Shown here in pieces: positions 36,723-45,874 of a DNA stretch of 64,000 nt; position 1 is the stretch's first letter, and every line of letters starts with the position of its first letter. The stretch spans positions 1 to 64,000 of the forward strand of contig CAJUMX010000004.1 of assembly GCA_910587705.1 (NCBI GenBank). The letters run 5' to 3'. The notes under the pieces are model-generated. The model saw only the letters and a list, made by a program, of their open reading frames with translations. It made no database searches and was not told the origin of the DNA. This DNA is from an uncultured Oscillibacter sp. GTDB taxonomy: Bacteria > Bacillota > Clostridia > Oscillospirales > Oscillospiraceae. The position numbers and the translations under genes were made by a program.

Positions 36723-37880
36723 TCACATTTGACTGCTGATCACCGCTCCAATGGTGTCTGCCGCATCCTGTTTCATCTGCACCGTGGCGTGGGTATACGT
36801 GTTCAGCGTAAACCCTGCTGAGTAGTGACCCAGAGCACCAGAGAGCGTTTTCACGTCCACACCGTTCTTCAGCGATAAGGTGGCGAAAAGATGCCGCATA
36901 TCATGGAACCGGACATGCTCTGCTCCGATTGCTTTCAGGATTTTGTCGTGCGTCCGCCGGAAGGCGTCCGGATCGTACATCGTTCCGGTTTTCGGCGATG
37001 GGAACATATATGGATTATCTGGGTGCCTTTTGTGTTCCTCAATCAGGAGGTTCACCGCCTGCTGTGGAATCGCCAGCGTCCGTACAGAGTTCTGCGTCTT
37101 CGGCGGACTGACCACCAGTTCTCCCTTAATCCGATTGACCTGTTTTGTAACGGAGATTGTTCTGGCCTCGGCATCTAAGTCCGTCCAAAGGAGGGCAAGC
37201 AGTTCTCCCCTTCTCAAGCCCGTCGTCAGTTCCAGATAAAACGCAGCCAGCAGTCTCCGGCGTTCTGCCTCTGCCAGATACATACCGATCTTCTCCTGAG
37301 GCAGAATGCGCATCTCCTTTTTCTCCAGCTTCGGCAATTTACAGCCCTGAGCAGGATTGACTAAAATCAAGCGTTCCGCTACTGCCTGATCCAAGCAATT
37401 GCTCAAAAGTGTGTGGACGCCTCTGACCACTCGCGGGCTGAGAGTCTTATCTTTCAGTTCAGGGTACCCCTTGCGCTGGACTCGGCCATTTTTCTGGAGA
37501 TTGTTGTAAAACCGCTGGATTTGAATGGTCGTCAATTTGTCCAGCATGCTCTTGCCAATGCCGGGAACGATATGATTCTCAATATAATTTGTGTAGTATT
37601 CGCGTGTATTTGGCCGGATACGAGGCTCGGCGTAAACCTCATACCACGTCCGCACCCACGATGCCACCGTGTAATTTCCAGCTTTGGAAATATCCAAGCG
37701 TTGACCTTCAGCAATCGCCTCTTTCAATTTCTCTTTGACTTCCGCCTGAGTCCTGCCCAAAACGTTTTTGATAATCCGTTTACCAGACTCAGGATGATAA
37801 CCCGCCGTGTAGCGCCCTTCCCAGCGGCCATCCTTGCGTTTGCGAATATTTCCCTCGCCGTTTGCCCTGCGCTTTGCCAC
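36723..37880 (-). CDS. int: Element 1 integrase (Tn916-type tyrosine recombinase)
   Basis: 385 residues: an N-terminal AP2-like arm-binding domain (GNIRKRKDGRWEGRYTAGYH), a SAM-like core-binding domain (about 75-180) and a catalytic domain with Arg in TTGLRRGELLALL, HDMRH, LGHYSAGFT and the nucleophile in NTYTHAT. It lies next to tRNA-Val and should catalyse integration and excision at the 45-bp core. It differs from the element 2 integrase at about 28 positions by eye. Confidence 0.96.
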   Translation of the reverse strand: MAKRRANGEGNIRKRKDGRWEGRYTAGYHPESGKRIIKNVLGRTQAEVKEKLKEAIAEGQRLDISKAGNYTVASWVRTWYEVYAEPRIRPNTREYYTNYIENHIVPGIGKSMLDKLTTIQIQRFYNNLQKNGRVQRKGYPELKDKTLSPRVVRGVHTLLSNCLDQAVAERLILVNPAQGCKLPKLEKKEMRILPQEKIGMYLAEAERRRLLAAFYLELTTGLRRGELLALLWTDLDAEARTISVTKQVNRIKGELVVSPPKTQNSVRTLAIPQQAVNLLIEEHKRHPDNPYMFPSPKTGTMYDPDAFRRTHDKILKAIGAEHVRFHDMRHLFATLSLKNGVDVKTLSGALGHYSAGFTLNTYTHATVQMKQDAADTIGAVISSQM

Positions 37881-37883
37881 CTG

Positions 37884-38180
37884 CTATTCACCTCCGTTTC
37901 TGATCTCGCCGTCGTTATCATCCATACACTCAGCCATGATCCTGACACCCAACCGAAAGCCCAGGATGAAATTCTCGGTTGCTGTGATGCTGTTGATTTC
38001 ATGCTGTGACCGGATGAGTTTTGTAAGAGTCTCTTGCTCAGTTTCCTCCAGCTGTTCCATGAGCTGATTTTCATATTTGGCGACACGGTCCACTGCCCGC
38101 TTCAGTTCTGAGCCAGGTGTCATCTGCTGCTCGTTAGGTGTGATGTTGCCGTAGTAGAGATCTTCCAGTGTTTTTCTCAT
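37884..38180 (-). CDS. DUF6809-family protein
   Basis: 98 residues starting MRKTLEDLYYGNITPNEQQ, the DUF6809 pattern, with a helical middle (LMEQLEETEQETLTKLIRSQ) and FILGFRLGVRIMAE near the end. Such genes accompany integrases and relaxases on Clostridial elements; the function is unknown. The ATG at 38180 follows AAGGAGGG; an upstream in-frame start has none. Three bases separate it from the integrase. Confidence 0.8.
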   Translation of the reverse strand: MRKTLEDLYYGNITPNEQQMTPGSELKRAVDRVAKYENQLMEQLEETEQETLTKLIRSQHEINSITATENFILGFRLGVRIMAECMDDNDGEIRNGGE

Positions 38181-38314
38181 TTCTCTGCCCTCCTTTTCAA
38201 CTGCACAACATACCAGCACGCTGTGTCAATAGCTAGAGCCGGAGGACAGAGTTATCAGAAACTTATCATTTAACAGTTGCGGCTTCTCTTTGTATACAGT
38301 AGTGCAGCTGACGG

Positions 38315-40054
38315 CTATCCCATCGACATCGTCTGGCTCGGGGCCTGTTCCTCATGATCGTCCGCCTTGTGGCCCATGGCGATTTTCTTTTCTCTGAGCT
38401 GCGCCAGCCGCTTTCGGTCGATTTGGATTCCGCCAGGGATGGTCGGTGATGGCATCTGCGCTTGAAAAATGCGGCCCATGTGGTGAAGCAGTCTGCTCAC
38501 GGACAGCATGACCGAGGGAGATTTCAGGCTGTCCCAGTGATCCAGGAAGAACTGAGCGCACTCGTTTCCTTGTGCGGCTGATTGTGAGAACCAGTAGTGG
38601 GCTTGCCCACGAGCCTGTCTGTCCAGGTACAGCTTGCCGAGAGCGTATTGGGCGTACTGGTTTCCGGCTTCTGCGGACTGCGTGAGATATTCTATCGCTT
38701 TGACGGCGTTCTTCTCTACGACTTTGCCTCTGAGGTACTCTTTCCCCAAGCGATAGGCGGCGCAGTCGCTCCTATGGTGGGCGGCATACTCTAACCATTG
38801 GATTCCCAACTCGGCGTCGTGCACTTCCGAATCGTCGGCGAGGTACAGTTTACCCAGAGCGTACTGCGCTGGCACATAACCCTGCCGGGCCGACTGATCG
38901 AACCAGTATTGGGTTTTTACACTATCCGGGATTAGCACTGGGCCGTCTCGATAGAGCCTGCCGACGAGATACTGCGCGTCAGGGTCACCATTTTCGGCTA
39001 TGTCCATGAGTTGCGCTGCCGCGTCATCTCTATCACCCATCGGGGCGGTGTTATCTTGGGTCACCATCCACAGCTCCCGGCAGTCGTATGACCGGCCAGA
39101 GGAATCTGCGGCATCCTCCATCTCCTCATCCTCAAAAGTGACCTTGCCCATGCGGATGTTCTCCGCTTCATGAATGACTGCGTTTTTGATAGACCGGAAC
39201 TCCTTCTGTTGAAACAGCGGCGGACGCTGACGTTCTTTCTCCGAATAGAAATCCTCCACCTGACACTGGAGTTCCCACCATACCTGATAGCACTCGTTGA
39301 TGACAGGTAGCCGTTCCATTAGATCAACGATCTCATCCACCGTTTTCTTCACGGTTTTCGGGAGATAGCCGTATTTTTTATTACTTGTTACTGACTCCAA
39401 CTGAGCGACCAGAGTCATCATCAGCGATTCCACTTCTGGATGGCTGCTGAGGCTTGCCTGCATCTCCTGCGCCAGAACCTTCATTTCTTCTCTGGCCCTG
39501 CGCACCAGTTCATCTCTGGAGGAGGACTTCTGCTCGTAGGTGTGGAGCATCTCCTGCTTGAAGATATCGTTGGTCAGCGTGGACTTGATCTTCCTGATTC
39601 CATCCTTGGAGAGGTACGCCTGTCCCGGCTTCACCGACCACGCCATCATGTGGATGTGGGGGTGGCCGCCCTCATCATGGAAGGCGGCGTACCAGCGGAA
39701 GTCGCCGGGCGGGATATTCATCGCGGCGGCGAGCTCGTTGCGGCGAGCTCGGATCAGGTTGCACCACTGAGCGGCGTGGTCGTATCCCAGCCGCTCGGCA
39801 TCCTCCCGCTTGAGGGAGATGATGTGTGTCCAGATGTTGCCGGGGTACTCGTTCAGTTCTTGCATGGCGTCGTCTATATCTACGCTGTCCTCGTCACCGA
39901 AGAGGCCGTGAGAGCGCGGGCGCTCCGCCATGTACTCCATGTAGCCGGCGGGCAGCAGCTCCACACCTTCACGGGTACCGATGTACTTCAGATAACCTCC
40001 CGGACCACCGCCACCACCCTTGATGTAGGGGCTCTTGACGATCAGTCTTGCCAT
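38315..40054 (-). CDS. MobP3-like relaxase with C-terminal Sel1 repeats
   Basis: 579 residues. The N-terminal relaxase domain has YIKGGGGGPGGYLKYIGTREG, WTHIISLKREDAERLGYD and the metal-binding histidine motif GHPHIHMMAWS, which nicks oriT to start transfer. A helical linker (about 190-330) is followed by four or five Sel1-like repeats (AQYALGKLYL, AAYRLGKEYLRGK, AQYALGKLYLDRQ) at about 350-510, likely a protein-binding surface. It overlaps the upstream RHH gene by 13 bases. Confidence 0.88.
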   Translation of the reverse strand: MARLIVKSPYIKGGGGGPGGYLKYIGTREGVELLPAGYMEYMAERPRSHGLFGDEDSVDIDDAMQELNEYPGNIWTHIISLKREDAERLGYDHAAQWCNLIRARRNELAAAMNIPPGDFRWYAAFHDEGGHPHIHMMAWSVKPGQAYLSKDGIRKIKSTLTNDIFKQEMLHTYEQKSSSRDELVRRAREEMKVLAQEMQASLSSHPEVESLMMTLVAQLESVTSNKKYGYLPKTVKKTVDEIVDLMERLPVINECYQVWWELQCQVEDFYSEKERQRPPLFQQKEFRSIKNAVIHEAENIRMGKVTFEDEEMEDAADSSGRSYDCRELWMVTQDNTAPMGDRDDAAAQLMDIAENGDPDAQYLVGRLYRDGPVLIPDSVKTQYWFDQSARQGYVPAQYALGKLYLADDSEVHDAELGIQWLEYAAHHRSDCAAYRLGKEYLRGKVVEKNAVKAIEYLTQSAEAGNQYAQYALGKLYLDRQARGQAHYWFSQSAAQGNECAQFFLDHWDSLKSPSVMLSVSRLLHHMGRIFQAQMPSPTIPGGIQIDRKRLAQLREKKIAMGHKADDHEEQAPSQTMSMG

Positions 40055-40476
40055 TGGTCATCACCTTCAGCGCTTTCCTCACGCTCTCTGGCTTTCTGCT
40101 CAAAGGTCAGCAGTCCGTTGGTGGCTTTGACGTTCTTCACGCTGTCCGCTCGCAGTTTCCGAAGGTAGTCGCTATCCATCCGGATACAATCGAGGACGGC
40201 GCTGATTCCCATATCTGTTTCCACCGTCAGCTTGTAGAATAGCCGGGCCATCCGATCCTCGAACATCCCCAGCCGTCCATCGATAGCGGACTGGATCGCT
40301 GTTGGAAGTGTCTCGTTCTGTTCCGCCTCAAGAAGATCCTGGTAGCGCGTGATTGCTCTTTCGATAAACTCGTTTTTGCTCCGGCTGCCGTCCAGACGAT
40401 AGTCCCGTTCCAATCGGAACTCCGTGATCGGAGACAGTCGAATGGTCATTTTGTGTGTGTTTTCTGATTTGCTCAT
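40042..40476 (-). CDS. RHH-type mobilization accessory protein
   Basis: 144 residues. The first 50 form a ribbon-helix-helix fold (HKMTIRLSPITEFRLERDYR, SKNEFIERAITRY), followed by a helical region. MobC-like RHH proteins bind oriT and help the relaxase. The ATG at 40476 follows TTGGAGG. Its overlap with the relaxase gene supports joint function. Confidence 0.8.
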   Translation of the reverse strand: MSKSENTHKMTIRLSPITEFRLERDYRLDGSRSKNEFIERAITRYQDLLEAEQNETLPTAIQSAIDGRLGMFEDRMARLFYKLTVETDMGISAVLDCIRMDSDYLRKLRADSVKNVKATNGLLTFEQKAREREESAEGDDQWQD

Positions 40477-40587
40477 AATATCCTCCAAATTATGTGTTTG
40501 GTGCTGGGGAAAGGCCGACCGTTCTAAGCGCAAGACCTATCATGAGGTCAAACGCCTTTTTTCTCTCTGGAATGAGGTCACTCCGTA

Positions 40588-40697
40588 CCCCCGTAAACTG
40601 CCCGCACTGCGGGTAGAAGTGGCCAGCGGGGCGCCAACAAGGCGGCACGCTTTTATCCTGCTTCTCTTTCGTCCTTGCTTCTCTTTCGTCCTTGCGT
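40588..40697 (-). other. Candidate origin of transfer (oriT) of element 1
   Basis: Within the 340-base gap between the RHH gene and the excisionase-like gene: a short dyad CCCGCACTGCGGG (about 40599-40611), TATCCTGC at 40654-40661, which equals the IncP-type nick consensus, and a perfect 17-bp tandem repeat CTTCTCTTTCGTCCTTG (about 40661-40694). Position next to mob genes fits. Nick position and strand are inferred. Confidence 0.45.
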
Positions 40698-40816
40698 AAA
40701 CTGCTGTGTTTCGACGCAGAACACCCTCCGGGGTTTGCCCTACCCTCAGTAAACGAATCGCACATAACGGCTTACAGGCACTCACACGGGGCGTTCTCTG
40801 TTCTCTCCCATCGTTC

Positions 40817-41044
40817 TCAAGAATCAGAGCATTCATCATTGCCTACACTTGTGTTTTGCTCCACCCACTGAACAAACCTCTCTTTGGGAACCACGATACG
40901 GTTCCCAATTTTCAATGATGGGAAATTTTGTTGATGCATCAGCTCATAACTGCTGGACGCCGACACGCCCAACACCTGCGCCACCGTTCTCGCGTTGAGG
41001 AACAGAGGCAGTTCCTCATAGCTTTTATACACAGAATCCTTCAT
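40817..41044 (-). CDS. Excisionase-like HTH protein
   Basis: 75 residues with an excisionase/MerR-like winged helix: LFLNARTVAQVLGVSASSSY, ELMHQQNFPSLKIGNRIVVP. Small proteins of this type bend att DNA to drive excision or recruit plasmid functions. The ATG at 41044 has GGAGG 6 bases upstream; an ATG two codons earlier is too close to that site. Confidence 0.85.
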   Translation of the reverse strand: MKDSVYKSYEELPLFLNARTVAQVLGVSASSSYELMHQQNFPSLKIGNRIVVPKERFVQWVEQNTSVGNDECSDS

Positions 41045-41064
41045 CGTCATCCTCCGTTGTCTTC

Positions 41065-41108
41065 TTATTCATACATTTCCTTGCTCTATTTGGAAGAGCA
41101 CTGCGCTC
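41065..41108. repeat. Direct repeat flanking the cargo, left copy
   Basis: About 44 bp, roughly 38 identical to 56503-56545 (shared core CTCTATTTGGAAG). It covers the 3' end of the HTH gene at 41086-41427 and the gap after it. Confidence 0.7.
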
Positions 41109-41427
41109 CACCCAGCGGTTTCCACTCGCTCCGATCCAGCAGATAATAGCGATTGCAGGTCCGCCGGTAACCGCCGCTCCTCAGTTTTTGTACCGCTCCC
41201 TTCACATCAATGAATCCCCGTTCCCGCAAGCCGTGCAGAGCTCTTCTAACGCTGGACTCCGAACAGCCGCACGCTGCTGCAATAGTCCGGACGTTCATCT
41301 GGCAGGCATTTCGGCCGCCAGAGCAGAAGACCAGGTAACTGTACACCGCCAGTTGATGGGCCGTGAGACTGTGATAGAAAATCTCAGCGTCGATTTGAAA
41401 AAGCTGCTTACTGTAATATCGCATTGT
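41086..41427 (-). CDS. Winged-helix protein of the element backbone
   Basis: 113 residues with a winged helix like those of replication or plasmid-control proteins: LTAHQLAVYSYLVFCSGG, NVRTIAAACGCSESSVRRAL, RERGFIDVKG. Such proteins on Clostridial elements are often labelled helix-turn-helix or replication-related. The ATG at 41427 follows a G-rich run (GGGGGGGA). A copy of its 3' tail appears as a remnant at the far end of the cargo. Confidence 0.7.
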   Translation of the reverse strand, partial: TMRYYSKQLFQIDAEIFYHSLTAHQLAVYSYLVFCSGGRNACQMNVRTIAAACGCSESSVRRALHGLRERGFIDVKGAVQKLRSGGYRRTCNRYYLLDRSEWKPLGGAQCSSK

Positions 41428-41463
41428 ATCCCCCCCTGTTCTCTTGGACAGGATAACAGAGGT

Positions 41464-41492
41464 TTGACAGGAGGGCAAGCGTTCTGTATAAT
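41464..41492 (+). promoter_or_regulatory. Promoter of the DUF6076 gene
   Basis: TTGACA at 41464-41469 and TATAAT at 41487-41492, 17-base spacer, 70 bases before the gene. Confidence 0.85.
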
Positions 41493-41561
41493 ATTTTGTG
41501 ATGTGATATAAATTTTCGATTTCAGGGCATATTTGGATTTTCAAAAGGCGGTGTGTGTTCC

Positions 41562-43001
41562 ATGTTCAGGCCCAGCTTTGATTTATCTGAGTACCAACGT
41601 CCCGAATCTGCAGACTACCATTCTCTGTGGAATGGCTGTGCGGACCTCTCTCCTTCTTTCTTTGAGAACAGCGTTTCTTATTTCGCGGAAGAGAAAAAGC
41701 TCTGCATCCAGGTCAGTCCTGTTTATGAGCTTGAGGCAATGTTCGATCTGTACGAAGATTTGGAATATCCCATTCCAGAAAAATATCAAAAGGAACCGAC
41801 CGAGCAGGAGGTAGAATCCTGGCGCAGCAAACTTCAAGAGATTCGTGAAAAGTTTGGGAGTACCTTTCTCGTCAATCTACCTGAACCGCTCTACCCTTAC
41901 GACGCATCTGAACAGCGGATCAACGCGTTCAGCGGCACGACGATTGTCGTGCCGCTGGGTGAAGGTATTTTGAATTTTTGTTATGCGGATTTCAGCTCTG
42001 CCTTTACGCACTGCGAGACAGCTTACCGGCAGCTCACGCAAGCCACCGACACCCCGCCAACAATCCACAGCGCCGAAGAAGGCGTTATCCATATCTTTGA
42101 GCAATACGAAAAACTATTTCCAGATCTCAGCGAGGTTTTCTACTCCTCGATATACACGGCTGCTTTCCCTCCACAGTTTGCTCAGGCAACAAAGAAGACG
42201 CTGGAGTATTACCGGCAGTACCTCTCCCTTTTGCAGTCAGAATTTCTGGAGATCCTTGAATTCTGCCTGGATAAAAATTACCGCCCCAAGGTGCTTGGCC
42301 AGTTGTATCCGTCGGAGCGTTACAGTCTCTGGTGCAAAATCAAGGGCCTATCTTCATCGCATACACGCCAGGAAACCTTTCAGCCGGACTCTTACGAGCC
42401 ACATGGCACAACGATGCCCTTTGGGACCGACTTTGATAAACTAGACATTGAGCAGGAAATCATCTTGACTCCAGAACAGAAAGCGTTTTGCAAGGAGTAT
42501 AATTTGCCGGAGTATGAACTGGAACTCTGCTATAAGATTCCCTGTTTCATTTCCTCCAGTTACATCTGCAGCAACCTGCGGGATATGCTGTATCTGGAAT
42601 TTTCAAAAATCTTGGAGGCCGGACTGGAGTTCCAAAAGTGCAAACGCTGTGGAAAGTATTTCATCGTCAAGGGCAACTACCACGGGGCCTGCTGTAACCG
42701 CATCGCGGACGGAGAGCACCGCACCTGCCAGCAGCTTGCGGCGCAGGAAACGTATCTGGAGAAACTGAAAGACAACGACGGGAAGAATCCGCTGAGTATC
42801 TATCAAAAATACTACAAGCGCTACTTCGCCAGGGTCCAGAGCGGAGCTCTTAAACGGGACAAATTTAAGCTGTGGCAATATGAGGCTGTCCAGAAACGGG
42901 ACGAATGCCTGAAAGGAAATCTGACCTTAGACGAGTTCTGGCAATGGTTGGAGACCAGTATGCCGAATCGGTCCTCTCATAAAAAGGCGCTGTCCGATTG
43001 A
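41562..43001 (+). CDS. DUF6076-like protein with C-terminal zinc-binding motif
   Basis: About 479 residues. The N-terminal 350 residues are helical and unrecognised. The C-terminal part has the DUF6076-type cysteine cluster CKRCGKYFIVKGNYHGACCN then CQQLAAQETYLEK, which looks like a zinc-bound DNA- or RNA-binding element. Members often occur on mobile elements of gut Firmicutes without known role. A GTG three codons upstream is an alternative start. It has its own strong promoter and is followed by 143 bases with no gene. Confidence 0.75.
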   Translation: MFRPSFDLSEYQRPESADYHSLWNGCADLSPSFFENSVSYFAEEKKLCIQVSPVYELEAMFDLYEDLEYPIPEKYQKEPTEQEVESWRSKLQEIREKFGSTFLVNLPEPLYPYDASEQRINAFSGTTIVVPLGEGILNFCYADFSSAFTHCETAYRQLTQATDTPPTIHSAEEGVIHIFEQYEKLFPDLSEVFYSSIYTAAFPPQFAQATKKTLEYYRQYLSLLQSEFLEILEFCLDKNYRPKVLGQLYPSERYSLWCKIKGLSSSHTRQETFQPDSYEPHGTTMPFGTDFDKLDIEQEIILTPEQKAFCKEYNLPEYELELCYKIPCFISSSYICSNLRDMLYLEFSKILEAGLEFQKCKRCGKYFIVKGNYHGACCNRIADGEHRTCQQLAAQETYLEKLKDNDGKNPLSIYQKYYKRYFARVQSGALKRDKFKLWQYEAVQKRDECLKGNLTLDEFWQWLETSMPNRSSHKKALSD

Positions 43002-43144
43002 ACAGCGCCCTTTCCAAATCAAATAGCTATTACATTTTGAGATCACTGCCGGAGCAGCCTGAATGACGCAAGGGAGTACCTCCGCATTCATATAGGCAGT
43101 CTATCTTCCCGGCTCATACCCTGTTGTTGTTTTGAACTGCTGCA

Positions 43145-43834
43145 TTATGGCCTGATGTCCAAAAGGGTATCCCTCTCAGATATACTAAGATCTACAGCTT
43201 CACCAGTATTGACATCCGTTCCCTTTCCAGTCCGGCGGTCCACAGTGTACCAGACGGCAGTGGAATTACGATCATTCAGGTTTTCATAGACTTGAATCGT
43301 TACCGTGCCGTCCTCGTTGGTGACCGCAGCGGCAGACATCCTCTTAATTCCGCCGGACACCCGGGAATAGTAGCTCATAGCAAGGTTGCAGAGAGCATCA
43401 TTGGAATAAAACTGAAATTCATTCGAACCCTCTTTCGAAATGTAAGACAGGGATTCTTCCCGGCCATCTTCCCATTTGATGGTAATGTGCTCCGCATCCG
43501 TCTCTTCCAATGTACAGGCAGACGTGTTGTCGGCACTTCCCATAGAAAATGTCCCCCTGCCATCCTGAACGGTATAGGTGAACCCCAGACCCGCGCCCGT
43601 CTCCTGCGAGGCAGTTCGCTCAGATACGCCGTCCGGGTCGAAGAAATAATAGGTCTCTCCGTCTTTGCTCTTTGCCAGCCATGTACCTGCTGAAAACACC
43701 GGCGCGGCGGTTGAATCTGCCGCCGCCGGAGCGTCATTCACCGGAGGCCGGGCAGGGGCGGCGGCGATTTGGCAGCCCGCCAGCAGCGCCAGCGCGGCAG
43801 CTGCGGCGAAGAGAAGCGGAGATCTGTTTTTCAT
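43145..43834 (-). CDS. Lipoprotein of unknown function
   Basis: 229 residues with a lipoprotein signal (lipobox LLAGC, Cys21), an Ala/Pro-rich tether and a beta-rich domain of about 180 residues (FSAGTWLAKSKDGETYYFFD). No family is recognised. It is 22 bases downstream of the 43857 gene and so under the 44.5-kb regulated promoter. Confidence 0.75.
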   Translation of the reverse strand: MKNRSPLLFAAAAALALLAGCQIAAAPARPPVNDAPAAADSTAAPVFSAGTWLAKSKDGETYYFFDPDGVSERTASQETGAGLGFTYTVQDGRGTFSMGSADNTSACTLEETDAEHITIKWEDGREESLSYISKEGSNEFQFYSNDALCNLAMSYYSRVSGGIKRMSAAAVTNEDGTVTIQVYENLNDRNSTAVWYTVDRRTGKGTDVNTGEAVDLSISERDTLLDIRP

Positions 43835-43856
43835 AAAATATGCTCCTTCACGCGGT

Positions 43857-44474
43857 CTATTTCCCGGCGGCGCTCAGCTCCCGCTTCACCTGGGCCAGTT
43901 TCCGCCTGAGTTTCTCCGCCTCGCCGGGGTCTGCCGCGTTTTTGATCTTCTGCTCCAGCTGCTTTTTCTTCGTCTTGAGCTTCTGGACCTTCGTCTGCCC
44001 CTCGGTCAGCCCGTCCACGCCGGTCTCCTTGTCCTTGGGCTCCGCCTCTCGGCCCTGTTCCAGCTGCGTTCCTCTGCCCGTTTCACCATCCTTGGTAGGT
44101 GGCGTCTGTTCAGCCGTAGGAGCATCTTCACCTTGCGCTTTCACGGCATCTTCTGTCGGAGCGTCAAACTGAATCTGAACGCCGCCCTTTCCATCGTCCA
44201 CCGGATGGTAGTGACCAAAAGACTTCGGCCCCTCCGGCTTCTCCGGGATAAACTTGTCGTAGGACGGCTGGCGGACTCCAGCCGCCTTTCCCGCCTTCTC
44301 GACACTGGTCAACCCCGTGGTCTGGTCCAGCTGCACAGTCTTTGTGACCTTTTCCGTCTCACTGGCGCCGGCCGCGCTGACAGTCTCTCCAGGCTCTTTG
44401 CCATCCTTGGCCTCGGCAGATCTCACCGTGCTCTCCAGATAAAGAGACTCAGCCCGCTTCATTCTGATGTCCAT
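43857..44474 (-). CDS. Hydrophilic coiled-coil protein, unknown
   Basis: 205 very hydrophilic residues without signal or membrane segment. A C-terminal coiled coil (about 160-203, KVQKLKTKKKQLEQKIKNAA) follows a Gly/Thr/Glu-rich, low-complexity middle. It is the first gene behind the repeat-containing promoter at 44523-44577, followed by a lipoprotein. Function unknown. Confidence 0.65.
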   Translation of the reverse strand: MDIRMKRAESLYLESTVRSAEAKDGKEPGETVSAAGASETEKVTKTVQLDQTTGLTSVEKAGKAAGVRQPSYDKFIPEKPEGPKSFGHYHPVDDGKGGVQIQFDAPTEDAVKAQGEDAPTAEQTPPTKDGETGRGTQLEQGREAEPKDKETGVDGLTEGQTKVQKLKTKKKQLEQKIKNAADPGEAEKLRRKLAQVKRELSAAGK

Positions 44475-44522
44475 TTGATACCTCCTGATGATTCTGGGAA
44501 ATGGCTTTCCCGAATTGAGCCG

Positions 44523-44577
44523 ATCATAGCAGAAAAAACCGCAGGATTTTCTTAAGGAAATCTAAAGAATTCTTAAG
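44523..44577 (-). promoter_or_regulatory. Response-regulator-type promoter 1 (20-bp tandem repeat, 29 bp, -10)
   Basis: Minus strand: CTTAAGAATTCTTTAGATTT (44577-44558), then 29 bases, then TATGAT (44528-44523). A third, shifted repeat CTTAAGAAAA follows the first two. It drives the 43857 and 43145 genes and overlaps the end of the histidine-kinase gene. Confidence 0.75.
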
Positions 44578-45874
44578 ATTCCACCCTTGGAAACCGCAGC
44601 TCCACACGGAAGCTGGAGGGCGTGTGAAACACCTGACAGCATCCTCCCATCTTCTCCATCATCGTCCGCATATTGGCAAGGCCGATCTGGGTGCTCTCCT
44701 GGCTTGCTCCGTCGGGACGGACAGCGTTTTGAAGCGCCAGCCAGGGCCCGTCCTCCGTCTCCCCCGCTTCCATCAGAATCGGGACCGCCGGGTCCGCGTA
44801 TTTCAGGAAATTCGAGGTCATGTTGTCCGCCAGGCGTCTGATGTAAGCGGAATGCACCGCCGCCTTCGCCTCCGGCCAGTCCAGCTTCAGCCGGAAAGAA
44901 AACCCCCGCTGGCCCAAGTAGGCTGCCATTTCCGACAGCACGTCGTGGAACACATTCCGAAAAGGTGCGGGGGTATCCAGCTGGACAGTCTGTTCCCGGG
45001 AGATCAGAGAATACTCAAAGATATTTTCCGAGAGCTGCTTGATCTGGGCGGCTTTCGCGTCGATTTTTTCCAGGTATTCCTCCAGCTGGCCGGGATCATA
45101 TTTTCGGAAGCGCAGAATATCTGTGTAAATCTGCAGAGCCGTCAGCGGCGTTCTCAAATCGTGAGACATCTCGGTGATCATGGTCTGATTGGCCCGAAAG
45201 ACCGCCGCCTCCCGCTCCCGCTGTTCCTTGAAGGCCTGACGCATGGCGTCCAGGCTTTTCGCAAGCCGGGTCAGCTCGTGGTCTCCCTGGAACGTAATGG
45301 GGACATCCAGATCCCCGCCTTCCATCGTCTGAATTTCCCGGCTGAGCTGACAGATATAGGCCACAATTTTCCGGCAGCCACAAAGAAAAATCAACAGGAA
45401 CAACAGGCAGGAGAGGAACAAAGCGCCTGTTGTGAGATAGGAGGACCAGCGGAAGGTGTCGTTTGCGTAGAGGACCACCTCTGCGGAACCGTCGGCAAAG
45501 TTAATTTCATAATAGGAGTTCCATCCATAGAAAGGCGCTTCCTCATTTTCTTCCCATGCCTCTGGGGCCGACGAACTGTATAGCAGGACATTGGAACGGT
45601 ATATCTCCAGCAAAATCAGCGGCTGTTTTTTCACCCAGCGGGTAAGCTGAGAGGCGTCTCTGGCGGAAAGGCCGTTGTCGGTCACATAATTCTGCAAATC
45701 CAAAATCCGCTTTTCCGTCAGGCGGGTCTGAAAACCAGAGTCCTCAAAATACCGCTCCAGAAGTGCGCCGCCGCAAAAATGCAGGCAGCCAAACAACAGT
45801 GCGCTGACCATTCCGGCCAGAACCAGCAGCGCGCCGAACTGAGCCGTTAAACCGGAGGGCTTACGCTTCCACAT
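44573..45874 (-). CDS. Sensor histidine kinase 1 (VanS-like)
   Basis: 433 residues: helix 1 (about 12-33), an extracytoplasmic loop of about 100 residues, helix 2 (about 145-165), HAMP, the phospho-acceptor box MSHDLRTPLTALQIYTDIL near 235 and an ATPase domain (ADNMTSNFLKYAD, IGLANMRTMMEKMGG). The N-box and glycine box are degenerate compared with classical kinases but follow a pattern seen in VanS-like kinases of Clostridia. It overlaps its response regulator by 14 bases. Confidence 0.92.
   Translation of the reverse strand: MWKRKPSGLTAQFGALLVLAGMVSALLFGCLHFCGGALLERYFEDSGFQTRLTEKRILDLQNYVTDNGLSARDASQLTRWVKKQPLILLEIYRSNVLLYSSSAPEAWEENEEAPFYGWNSYYEINFADGSAEVVLYANDTFRWSSYLTTGALFLSCLLFLLIFLCGCRKIVAYICQLSREIQTMEGGDLDVPITFQGDHELTRLAKSLDAMRQAFKEQREREAAVFRANQTMITEMSHDLRTPLTALQIYTDILRFRKYDPGQLEEYLEKIDAKAAQIKQLSENIFEYSLISREQTVQLDTPAPFRNVFHDVLSEMAAYLGQRGFSFRLKLDWPEAKAAVHSAYIRRLADNMTSNFLKYADPAVPILMEAGETEDGPWLALQNAVRPDGASQESTQIGLANMRTMMEKMGGCCQVFHTPSSFRVELRFPRVES

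Noticed and set aside
40660..40695. Tandem 17-bp repeat as a CRISPR or minisatellite
   Set aside because: Only two copies with no spacer; no CRISPR array and no cas genes in the window. Better explained as part of a candidate oriT.
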